This document shows, piece after piece, positions 1-7,198 of a stretch of 38,368 bases of DNA (within the stretch, counting starts at the first letter, position 1; the number at the start of each line of letters is the position of its first letter). Where the stretch lies: the NCBI GenBank assembly GCA_013203045.1, contig JABMQN010000128.1, positions 1 through 38,368 of the forward strand, written 5' to 3'. This DNA comes from Chloroflexota bacterium (GTDB taxonomy: Bacteria > Chloroflexota > Dehalococcoidia > SZUA-161 > SpSt-899). A program made the position numbers and the translations under genes. The notes beneath the pieces were generated by a model. That model was not told the DNA's origin, did no database searches, and worked only from the letters and a program-made list of their open reading frames with translations.

Positions 1-69
1 AACCTTCCCTTCGGTTACATTTTAGATGATTCAATTCGCGCTATTGACAAAACCTTGAAAGAGCACTAA
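1..69 (+). CDS. Possible C-terminal tail of a protein truncated by the window edge
   Basis: Reading from base 1, frame 1 is open for 22 codons and ends at a TAA at 67-69. The tail (NLPFGYILDDSIRAIDKTLKEH without its last residues counted as proof of anything) has ordinary mixed amphipathic composition. There is not enough sequence to recognise a family, and a chance open stretch of this length is quite possible. Confidence 0.25.
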   Translation, partial: NLPFGYILDDSIRAIDKTLKEH

Positions 70-267
70 ACTTAGTGCCACTAAAACGGAAATATCCATT
101 TCCTATTGGTAGTCACGTCATCAGGTGACTCTATGGTATCTATGGTAAAGGGCACTGGTACTGACGAATAATAATGCGGTAATCTCGTGTCCTGCTTTGT
201 TTTATTAATGGCATAATTCATGAGTTCGCATGTTGAAATACTAATTTTGATATGAAGGAGGGGCACC

Positions 268-606
268 ATGGGAAGTCAGAAAAAAGCCAGGGAGTTGCTG
301 GAAGTATCAGATACCCTCACGCATTACTCGAACTTGATATCGTATTCTCTAATGTATTTCATAGCCAAAGCCCAACAGGAAGGTAGCCCACTCGCCGATG
401 AACTGCTAAAAATAAAAAACGGATATCAGGGAGAGTTTGATGATGCCGCAGAAATCACTGGTCAAGTAGTTAGTGAAGTATTTAGCGATGAAGAACTTGA
501 TGAATTGATCGTGTTGAACACCAATCCTTCACTGGAGAAGCTAAGAGGTCTTACCCCAGAGATTATGAAAAGGGTATTGGAGAAATATTCTGTGGCGTCC
601 ACTTAA
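268..606 (+). CDS. Small helical protein, unrecognised (faint DUF2059-like C-terminus)
   Basis: This 112-residue acidic protein has no signal peptide or membrane segment. The ATG at 268 follows a strong Shine-Dalgarno (AAGGAGGGG at 255-263), which argues that the gene is real. The C-terminal half, with FSDEELDELI near residues 71-80 followed by a short helix ending in a Pro/Glu/Met-rich turn, is reminiscent of the helical DUF2059 pattern in which EE-L-LI precedes a stretch near a Pro-Glu. This is only a weak visual resemblance and I assign no function. It stands alone, convergent with the TrpB2-like gene downstream and separated from it by about 56 bp. Confidence 0.6.
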   Translation: MGSQKKARELLEVSDTLTHYSNLISYSLMYFIAKAQQEGSPLADELLKIKNGYQGEFDDAAEITGQVVSEVFSDEELDELIVLNTNPSLEKLRGLTPEIMKRVLEKYSVAST

Positions 607-662
607 TGCCAGTGTTCAGTGTCTTTAGCTTTTATTCATGCAATTACAGCTGATGGCTGATT

Positions 663-2009
663 CTATTGTGCATCACTACTACCTTCAAGCAGTTCTCTCA
701 TGGCTGCTTCATCTGGCAAAAACGGTTGATCTGCCACCGAACCATCCAGAAAATCTTTGAATGTAGCAACATCGAGATTGCCATTGCCAGTCAGGACGAA
801 CAAAATATCTTTGGGCTTACCGGATTCCTTACAAATTAATGCCTCATCGACAACCGCTTTCAGGGCATATGATGATTCAGGTGAGGGTATAATCCCCTCC
901 GCCCTTGCAAAATCAACAGCCGACTGGAAGGCCTCAGTTTGCGTATGAATTCTGGTTTCCAATACATCTTCACGGTACATGGCACTAATTATCGGTGATA
1001 TCCCATGATATCGCATCCCACCTGCCCTGATCCCCGGAGGAACAAACTTACGCCCCAAAGTATACATCTTATAGAGCGCCGTCATACCTGCGGCATCTGC
1101 ATAGTCATATCTGTATGTGCCTTTTGACAAACTCGGCACTGCTGCGGTCTCGACTGCAATCATTCGAGTATCGTTCTTTCTATCCCGATAGAATGGAAAC
1201 GCAAGCCCTCCGAAGGCACTGCCTCCGCCAACAGCCCCGATTATGGCATCCGGATACGCTTTGACTTCGCGCATTTGAGCCCGGGCCTCTTGCCCAATAA
1301 CAGTCTGGTGAAGAAGTACATGATTCATAACCGTGCCCCAACAGAACTTGGCATCTTCATGCATATTCGTATGTTCAAAAGCTTCACTCAAAGCCACACC
1401 CAAACTGCCAACTGACTCAGGATTTTCGGCCAGTGATTTTTTGCCAACATCAGTTTCATGGCTGGGGCTGGGGACAACATCAGCCCCAAGGAGTTCCATA
1501 ATATATCGGCCATACGCCTTTTCTTCATATGCCGATCGTACCATGTACACTTTGCATTTCAGGTTGAAGTAGTTACATGCCACAGCCAGCGATATTCCCA
1601 TCTCACCAGTTGAAGTAGCCGTGACCAGGCTTTTCACACCCTGCTCTGCAGCATAATACGCCTGGGGAATAGCTGTATTAGCTTCATATGTCCCTGCAGA
1701 ATTTCCACCTTCGTATTTGTAAAAAATGCGAGCTGGCGTTCCCAGACTCTTTTCCCATCTTTCAGCCCGGTACAAAGGAGTTGGTCGGAATTCTGAGTAA
1801 AGGTCTCTTACCTTTTCCGGTATACGGATATCCCGTTTATTATCCTCAAGTTCCTGCTCAATTATTTCACTAGTGGCAATATCAGCGAGATGCATTTTAC
1901 CCATATGATGTCCGGTTCCAGTCAATGGAGGTGGCACAGCAAATCCCAAATCCGGCAGTATGTTGTACCACTTTTCCGGTAGCTTCTTTGGCTCTAGAGT
2001 TATTATCAT
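663..2009 (-). CDS. TrpB2-like fold-type II protein lacking the PLP lysine
   Basis: The protein (448 residues) follows the long TrpB2 (tryptophan synthase beta-like) architecture end to end: N-terminal LPDL and PPPLTG region, FRPTPLYRA near 74-82, FYKYEGGNSAG near 96-106, a CKVYMVR segment, the glycine loop GAVGGGSAFGGLAF and the KMYTLGRKFVPP segment. Canonical TrpB2 has AGSHK-NTA, whose Lys forms the Schiff base with PLP. Here the motif reads AGTYEANTA, with Glu109 in place of that Lys. The usual ETGAGQ-G, which carries the catalytic Glu, reads ATSTGEMG, with Ala131 at the Glu position. Both substitutions are explicit in the DNA. Start: ATG at 2009 with GGAGG at 2017-2021; an upstream GTG at 2087 is open but has no such site. 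No trpA or other trp gene is near. It is probably not a tryptophan synthase; the real activity is unknown. Confidence 0.85.
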   Translation of the reverse strand: MIITLEPKKLPEKWYNILPDLGFAVPPPLTGTGHHMGKMHLADIATSEIIEQELEDNKRDIRIPEKVRDLYSEFRPTPLYRAERWEKSLGTPARIFYKYEGGNSAGTYEANTAIPQAYYAAEQGVKSLVTATSTGEMGISLAVACNYFNLKCKVYMVRSAYEEKAYGRYIMELLGADVVPSPSHETDVGKKSLAENPESVGSLGVALSEAFEHTNMHEDAKFCWGTVMNHVLLHQTVIGQEARAQMREVKAYPDAIIGAVGGGSAFGGLAFPFYRDRKNDTRMIAVETAAVPSLSKGTYRYDYADAAGMTALYKMYTLGRKFVPPGIRAGGMRYHGISPIISAMYREDVLETRIHTQTEAFQSAVDFARAEGIIPSPESSYALKAVVDEALICKESGKPKDILFVLTGNGNLDVATFKDFLDGSVADQPFLPDEAAMRELLEGSSDAQ

Positions 2010-2094
2010 TCGACTACCTCCTTTAGCACTATAGACCGTTAATTTCCAGCTCCGATTTAGTGAGGGTTTGGAATCCCCTAACCTCACAATTTCC

Positions 2095-2186
2095 GTAGTG
2101 CGACCCTTTAGGATCGCTTCTGGCGAAAGCGCGAGGCCGTGCCCGCCGAAGCATAACGCAAAGGCGAGGCTAAAGCCTCACACTAC
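2095..2186. repeat. 92-bp MITE/REPIN-like element with terminal inverted repeats
   Basis: The element begins GTAGTGCGACCCTTTAGGATCGC and ends with its imperfect complement. The 23-base left arm (2095-2117) and the reverse complement of the right arm agree at about 18 of 23 positions. Each arm is itself palindromic around CTTTAG (GCGA..TCGC on the left, GAGGC..GCCTC on the right). It contains no ORF. It lies between the TrpB2-like gene and tRNA-His and could fold into two hairpins or one long stem, so it may also end transcription of the alaS-to-tRNA cluster. Confidence 0.6.
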
Positions 2187-2261
2187 ATTTAAACGGCCAT
2201 CAGGTCTCTAATAAACTGGAATGAAACTGTGACAGAGGAAAAACTTGCATATTACAATTGG

Positions 2262-2336
2262 GGTGAGTGAAGGGACTCGAACCCTCGGCCTTCAGGGCCA
2301 CAACCTGACGCTCTAACCTGCTGAGCTACACCCACC
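2262..2336 (-). tRNA. tRNA-His (GTG anticodon)
   Basis: On the minus strand the cloverleaf is complete. The acceptor stem is GTGGGTG/CACTCAC, followed by T8-A9 and a D arm GCTC..GAGC. The anticodon stem TCAGG/CCTGA encloses the loop TTGTGGC, giving anticodon GTG. The T arm has GAGGG-TTCGAGT-CCCTT. The base before the acceptor stem is G and the discriminator is C73, the extra G-1:C73 pair that identifies tRNA-His. CCA is not encoded. It starts 30 bp after the DUF763 stop on the same strand, so it may be processed from the long upstream transcript. Confidence 0.95.
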
Positions 2337-2366
2337 ACAGGGGAAATTTGGATTCCAAAGGAAATT

Positions 2367-3458
2367 TTAACGACTGAAGTGCCAATCGTCAAGGCGATTG
2401 ATGGCCCTCCGTTTTTCACTACCTTCAATTTTAGCTCGTGTTACCGCTTTTCTCAATAGCTGAATACTTTGATCATAAGTTCTACGATCAACTGGAAACG
2501 GGATTCCATCTTTGCCCCCGTGCGCAAAACTGAATCGGGCCGGATCAGAGAAGCTTGGGGCCGTCCCATAGATCAGTTCCGCCAGTAAAGATAGTGCCCG
2601 AATAGTCTTTGGGCCTACTCCCGGAAGACTGAGTAATTCCTCGAACCCTTCCGGACTTCTCTCATATGTCGATAGTATGGTCTTTCGCAATCTATCGGGA
2701 TGAATATCCTTTACCACAATCTGATGCCTTGCCGGCAATTCCAATGTCCGAAGTTTTTTCAATTCCTCAAGCGTCTTTTCCGGCTTGTTCTCAACAGCGA
2801 TCTGGCTGATCACTTCCCGCGCTGGAGTACTTTCCGTAGCCACTAAATTCAAAGCTTCACCGCGTTTCTCACAGCATATCCCATAATGCGGTTCGCAAAC
2901 GAAATCCTCAACAGTCTCACCCAGCCAGTGATATCTTCGAGCATACTTTGTACGGTCATTCATTCCCTGCTGTACCACAGCCCATGAGCCATTCTTGGTA
3001 AAAAGAAAAACATGATGATACAGTTGATATCCATCCTGAAGAGCAGCACTATCCACTTTCGCCACTATTTTACTGTTGTAAACCAGATTCGCAGGATCAA
3101 CCGAAATCAAGTGACCTCGGTCTTCAATCTGTTTCGGGGTCTTTCGGGATGTTCCGCCTTTACCGCCAGCGATGAAAAAACCCAGGTCATTTTCGATCTC
3201 ACTTATTCCTTCCTTCAATGCTCCACATGCCGTGGTCGTCAAGCCGCTGGAATGCCAATCGAAACCCAGCGCACAACCAAAGGCCTGAAACCAATAGGGA
3301 TCGGACATTTTTTGGAGCATCTCTTCGGGACCGAAATCCTCCACAACCACAATACAGATTTCCCGAGCAAGTTTGGTCATGCGTTCAAAGAGCCATTTGG
3401 GGGCTTTTCCACCGTGAAGGGGAAGATTGGCAACACCGGTTCTACCAAAAGCGGGCAT
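2367..3458 (-). CDS. DUF763 family protein
   Basis: This 363-residue protein matches the DUF763 family. It opens with FGRTGVANLPLHGGKAP near residue 4 and continues with a conserved DPYWFQAFGCALGFDWHSSG region, a KGGTSRKTP segment near residue 100 and a C-terminal FAHGGKDGIPFPVDR. A helix-hairpin-helix-like stretch (LLSLPGVGPKTIRALS, about residues 267-282) suggests nucleic-acid contact. DUF763 is common in archaea and scattered in bacteria, and I know of no established biochemical function. The ATG at 3456-3458 lies inside the end of aroC (17-bp overlap), preceded by AGGTGA, so translation is probably coupled. The HhH motif makes a DNA repair or nuclease-type role conceivable, but that is inference. 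Confidence 0.85.
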   Translation of the reverse strand: MPAFGRTGVANLPLHGGKAPKWLFERMTKLAREICIVVVEDFGPEEMLQKMSDPYWFQAFGCALGFDWHSSGLTTTACGALKEGISEIENDLGFFIAGGKGGTSRKTPKQIEDRGHLISVDPANLVYNSKIVAKVDSAALQDGYQLYHHVFLFTKNGSWAVVQQGMNDRTKYARRYHWLGETVEDFVCEPHYGICCEKRGEALNLVATESTPAREVISQIAVENKPEKTLEELKKLRTLELPARHQIVVKDIHPDRLRKTILSTYERSPEGFEELLSLPGVGPKTIRALSLLAELIYGTAPSFSDPARFSFAHGGKDGIPFPVDRRTYDQSIQLLRKAVTRAKIEGSEKRRAINRLDDWHFSR

Positions 3459-4584
3459 TCACCTGCTCCACATACGCCCGATAGTTGCGAAGCGTCTCTT
3501 CGATATGATCACCACCGAATTTCTCCAAACAGGCCTCAGCTAGTACCAGCGCCAGCATGGCTTCGCCAATCACTCCTGCGGCAGGAACAACACAGGCATC
3601 CGCACGTTCAACATGTGCCTTTACCGGTTCGCCGGTTCGAATGTCTATCGAAGAGAGGGGACTGGGGATAGTGGCAATCGGTTTTATGGCAGCTTGAACA
3701 ACAATGGGCTGACCATTGGTCATTCCGCCTTCCAGACCTCCAGCCCAATTTGTAGTACGTTTGAGTCCCGGTTCAATTTCATCATGAGCTTGCGATCCTC
3801 TCAGATCAGCGACTGCAAATCCAGCTCCTATTTCAACTCCTTTTACAGCCTGTATACTCATGATCGCTTGAGCGATTTTGCCGCTCAATCTGCTGTCCCA
3901 CTGGATATGGCTTCCCAGACCAATCGGCACACCCATGGCCACGACTTCAAAGGTTCCACCCAGACTATCGCCATCTGCTTTGGCAGCATCAATAGCTTCC
4001 ATCATTCTCTTCTCAGCCTCGGGATCAGCGCATCGTACGGGAGAGGCCTCAACCGTCCCCCAATCCATTATGTCAACAGCACCAGTATCGATTCCCCCAA
4101 TGCAAGTAACGTGACTGCGAATTTCAATTCCAAATTCCTCCAGGAATCTTCGGGCGACAGACCCGACAGCCACCCTGGCAGTCGTTTCACGGGCACTGGC
4201 TCGCTCTAATATGGGCCGAATATCATCCAAGTTATACTTGGCTACTCCGGGAAGGTCAGCATGTCCGGGGCGCAACTTGGTCACCGGCTCAATCTCCGCT
4301 TCCACCGGAGAAACGCTCATCGATTCCTGCCAGTTCTCCCAGTCTTTGTTCCAGACTAGCATCGAAATCGGGCTGCCAATGGTAAAACCATGTCGCACAC
4401 CGGATATGATCTCAGCATAATCCTGTTCGATCTTCATCCGGCCACCACGCCCGTAACCACCCTGGCGTCGCTTTAGTTGGATTGCAATATAGGCCTCGTC
4501 GATAGAGAGTCCAGCAGGAATCCCCTCGATAATTGCGACCAGTCCCCTACCATGAGATTCTCCAGCGGTTAGAAATCTCAGCAT
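3442..4584 (-). CDS. aroC: Chorismate synthase AroC
   Basis: AroC converts 5-enolpyruvylshikimate-3-phosphate to chorismate using reduced FMN, the last step of the shikimate pathway. The 380-residue length is typical. Family signatures are visible: the N-terminal TAGESHG-GL (residues 6-14), the Arg-rich RRQGGYGRGGRM (about 39-50), RPGHADLPG, the RASARETTARVA block (about 128-139), SHV-cIGG, and the C-terminal D-R-DACVVPAAGVI-EAMLAL. ATG at 4584 has GAGG upstream. The gene lies 21 bp after the mscS-like gene and overlaps the DUF763 start. aroE is two genes upstream in the same cluster, so two shikimate steps are probably co-transcribed. Confidence 0.97.
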   Translation of the reverse strand: MLRFLTAGESHGRGLVAIIEGIPAGLSIDEAYIAIQLKRRQGGYGRGGRMKIEQDYAEIISGVRHGFTIGSPISMLVWNKDWENWQESMSVSPVEAEIEPVTKLRPGHADLPGVAKYNLDDIRPILERASARETTARVAVGSVARRFLEEFGIEIRSHVTCIGGIDTGAVDIMDWGTVEASPVRCADPEAEKRMMEAIDAAKADGDSLGGTFEVVAMGVPIGLGSHIQWDSRLSGKIAQAIMSIQAVKGVEIGAGFAVADLRGSQAHDEIEPGLKRTTNWAGGLEGGMTNGQPIVVQAAIKPIATIPSPLSSIDIRTGEPVKAHVERADACVVPAAGVIGEAMLALVLAEACLEKFGGDHIEETLRNYRAYVEQVNARFW

Positions 4585-4605
4585 AGTCTTAACCTCATTA
4601 CGAAC

Positions 4606-5883
4606 CTATCCACCACCGTCTCCACCACCACCGCCACCTCCATCTATACCACCCGAGCCTTTGACACCCATGATGCTCGTCTCTTCAGGACCATGTATAC
4701 GCTTTGGTTTGGACGGCTTCTCTCTGGGCACACTGGTCTTAGCCTTTTCATCCGGCGACTCACCAAAATACAACTTCACATGCGGCCACGGTATCTCAAT
4801 TCCATCTTCATCAAACCGTCGCTTCAACCTGCGCCGAATCTCACCCATCGCTCCCCACTGCATCATGGGTTTGGTCGTACCCCAGACTTTTATGTCAATT
4901 CCGGAATCTCCGAATTTCTGGATCCGCAGCACCCGAGGCACCTGTATTATGGCTCGCTTCCATTCTGTCTCCGCAGCCATTTCTTCACAGACCTCGTTAA
5001 TCACTTCCATCACTCGGTCCATATCTTCCCCATACCCCACCGAAATATCCATATTTACGCATGCCCAGTCTTTACTGTAGTTGCTGGCAATCGTGATCTG
5101 ACCATTGGGAATAGTATGGTGGGTTCCATCGAAATCCCGGAGAATTGTACGCCTCAAACCAAGATATTCCACCTCTCCATCTATTGATCCCAACTGCACC
5201 CAGTCCCCCTTGGCATACTGATCTTCCAAGATAATAAACAGGCCCGAAAGAATATCACGGATCAATCCCTGCGCACCAAATCCGATTGCGATACCCACGA
5301 TTCCGGCTCCGGCCAGTAATGGACCAATATTTATCCTGAATTCCGGTAAAACCATGAAGAACGCTACCACCCAAACCAAAGCTACAGCAACACCCACCAG
5401 GAAGCCGCTCAACGTTTCCGCTCTCTGTTCAGCTTCTTCGATGAGACGCCGTTTCTTTTCTTTTCTCACCACTTGGCCATAAACTGCATGGGGTATTAAA
5501 CTCCTGGCAATTTGTTGCAGTAGAATGGCTATCCCTACAATGACAACAACCCGAATACCGGAGCCTTTTAACCAATCCAGTACATCGTCACCGACCTCCT
5601 TCAGATCATCGGTCACTCTTCCGATATCCACCCCGGCAAAAGATAGTACCAACAAAGTTGCAACGGCAAGTATTAGAATTCCCCCAACCCAAAACACTAT
5701 CCGCCTTATGACGCGTGTCCCCCCGCTCCAATCTTCCCCGCTTGGGGTGATTTTGTTAATGAACCTCGTGATCCATCTCGGGACCCAGTATCGCCAGGCT
5801 AGCAGGAGAATCACAGCTATGACAACTGTCACTAATAACCAGATGCCGTCTTCCTTAAACCATTCCCAATCAAGGTCATTCAT
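4606..5883 (-). CDS. MscS-family mechanosensitive channel with glycine-rich tail
   Basis: This inner-membrane protein of 425 residues has about five hydrophobic segments (near 14-33, 61-84, 109-130, 158-180 and 187-209). The last is the pore-lining MscS helix, rich in Gly and Ala (LLAGAGIVGIAIGFGAQGLI), followed by the beta domain (GDWVQLGSIDGEVEYLGLRRT...IPNGQI) and a C-terminal alpha/beta region. Members act as tension-gated release valves during osmotic downshock. A basic cytoplasmic linker (KEKKRRLIEEAEQR, about 142-155) precedes the last two helices. After residue 370 there is a charged tail ending in an almost pure Gly/Asp stretch, encoded by a low-complexity CCACC-rich run at 4609-4645 on the plus strand. 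It lies between aroE and aroC with short gaps, so it is probably co-transcribed with them. Confidence 0.88.
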   Translation of the reverse strand: MNDLDWEWFKEDGIWLLVTVVIAVILLLAWRYWVPRWITRFINKITPSGEDWSGGTRVIRRIVFWVGGILILAVATLLVLSFAGVDIGRVTDDLKEVGDDVLDWLKGSGIRVVVIVGIAILLQQIARSLIPHAVYGQVVRKEKKRRLIEEAEQRAETLSGFLVGVAVALVWVVAFFMVLPEFRINIGPLLAGAGIVGIAIGFGAQGLIRDILSGLFIILEDQYAKGDWVQLGSIDGEVEYLGLRRTILRDFDGTHHTIPNGQITIASNYSKDWACVNMDISVGYGEDMDRVMEVINEVCEEMAAETEWKRAIIQVPRVLRIQKFGDSGIDIKVWGTTKPMMQWGAMGEIRRRLKRRFDEDGIEIPWPHVKLYFGESPDEKAKTSVPREKPSKPKRIHGPEETSIMGVKGSGGIDGGGGGGGDGGG

Positions 5884-5909
5884 TTTCGCTTATGAACCGT
5901 CCTTCTATT

Positions 5910-6749
5910 TTAGAGTGCACTTCTCGCCTTTTGCATCATTATGTCTACCGGAGCCCTCCGTTCCGTCCAAAGCTCTAATGCCGCCACACCCTGGTACACC
6001 AGCATTGAAAGACCTCCCAGGATTCCCGCTCCCATTGATTCTGCCATCTCCAGCAGAGGAGTCTTTATGGGATTATACACCACATCATAGACCATCAGTC
6101 TAGCTGATAGCAGTTCTTGTGCCACTGGTGACTGTCCTTCACTATTACTGTGTGTCATTCCAATAGGTGTACAGTTTATCAGTAAATCAGCACTTGATAC
6201 TGCATCTTCATACTCGCTACTTTTGTTGGATTTCAGAACCGTGATATCTGAACATTTAAGATCTGAAACCAAATTATCCGCACGTTCAATGTCAATATCA
6301 AACAACTTCAGAGATTTGATACCGGACTTGACCAGACTGAAGCCTATTGCCCTGGCCACTCCGCCTGCACCAATCATGGTTACGCTCTTCCCTTCCGGAT
6401 CAAATCCGCCTTCCACTTCAAGTGCACGAATAAAACCTTCAGCATCGGTATTATATCCCACCAGTTTATCATCCTTTTTGACGATAGTATTAACCGCACC
6501 GATATCTGAAGCTATTTCATTCAACTCATCGAGCATCGGGATGACATCTTCTTTGTAAGGGACTGTTACATTGGAACCGAGTATATAAGCGGAACGAATC
6601 CCTTTCACCACATCTTCCAGTTTTTCAGGTGGGGTTTCCCAGAGTTCATAACGAACATCCAGTTTAAGATGATCGAAAGCTGCCTGTTGAAATACTGGCG
6701 AAATTGAATGTCCCAGAGGGTAACCTATCAAACCGACGGTCTGCGTCAT
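5910..6749 (-). CDS. aroE: Shikimate dehydrogenase AroE
   Basis: AroE reduces 3-dehydroshikimate to shikimate with NADPH. The 279-residue length is normal. Substrate-binding motifs are present: GYPLGHSISP (9-18), NVTVPYKED with catalytic Lys66, and GYNTDAEGF with Asp102. The nucleotide-binding loop follows as GAGGVARAIGFSL near residue 127, and the C-terminal part has GLSMLVYQG. Its ATG overlaps the ruvX stop as ATGA (6746-6749), a clear sign of translational coupling. The mscS-like gene follows after 26 bp. Confidence 0.96.
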   Translation of the reverse strand: MTQTVGLIGYPLGHSISPVFQQAAFDHLKLDVRYELWETPPEKLEDVVKGIRSAYILGSNVTVPYKEDVIPMLDELNEIASDIGAVNTIVKKDDKLVGYNTDAEGFIRALEVEGGFDPEGKSVTMIGAGGVARAIGFSLVKSGIKSLKLFDIDIERADNLVSDLKCSDITVLKSNKSSEYEDAVSSADLLINCTPIGMTHSNSEGQSPVAQELLSARLMVYDVVYNPIKTPLLEMAESMGAGILGGLSMLVYQGVAALELWTERRAPVDIMMQKARSAL

Positions 6750-7192
6750 TGTACTTCGTTCTCCATACTTGTGTTTGTAATCACAGTATGCTCATCAATA
6801 TACCATTGCAGGATTAGTGCTGCAGCAGCGGCATCTATCTTTTCTTTTATCTCCCGATGGCTCTTGCCAGCTTTGCGTAGCAGGTCTTCAGCAATCGATG
6901 ATGAAAAACGCTCGTCAACCATTTCTACCGGGATACCTATTTCTTCGGAAAGTTCGCCGGCAAAATCGATCGTTTTGTGAGCCTGAGTGCCAATCCCTCC
7001 CTCAAGCAAGCGAGGAAGCCCTACTATTATTCGACCAACATCATGTTCTTTGGCCAGCTCCATTATAGCTTGAATATCCGCTGCGTCATCCGTCCGTTCG
7101 ATAACGCCAAATGCGCTCGCAAGGACTTCCATCGGGTCACACAATGATACCCCAATCCGTTTGTCACCAACATCCAGTCCCATCATGCGCAT
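6746..7192 (-). CDS. ruvX: YqgF/RuvX family putative pre-16S rRNA nuclease / Holliday junction resolvase-like
   Basis: This is a small RNase H-fold protein (148 residues). Family motifs seen are GLDVGDKRIGVSLCDP at the N-terminus with the first acidic residue, IIVGLPRLLEGG near residues 55-66, and VDERFSS near residues 96-102, the DER-type motif conserved in YqgF. Members mature the 5' end of 16S rRNA; the older resolvase assignment rests on fold similarity. The first ATG is at 7192, but two further ATGs follow within four codons, so the exact start is uncertain. The gene begins 6 bp after the alaS stop, and alaS-ruvX is a frequent bacterial pairing. Confidence 0.93.
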   Translation of the reverse strand: MRMMGLDVGDKRIGVSLCDPMEVLASAFGVIERTDDAADIQAIMELAKEHDVGRIIVGLPRLLEGGIGTQAHKTIDFAGELSEEIGIPVEMVDERFSSSIAEDLLRKAGKSHREIKEKIDAAAAALILQWYIDEHTVITNTSMENEVQ

Positions 7193-7198
7193 AATAAA

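Noticed and set aside
81-269. 62-codon minus-strand open frame at the left edge
   Set aside because: It has no ribosome site or family signal and ends within the promoter and ribosome-site region of the plausible gene at 268.
2010-2087. N-terminal extension of the TrpB2-like protein from a GTG at 2087
   Set aside because: The ATG at 2009 has a strong GGAGG and matches the usual TrpB2 N-terminus; the extension has basic, non-conserved composition.
4606-4650. CCACC-rich run as a DNA microsatellite or regulatory repeat
   Set aside because: It simply encodes the Gly/Asp-rich tail of the MscS-like protein in frame.
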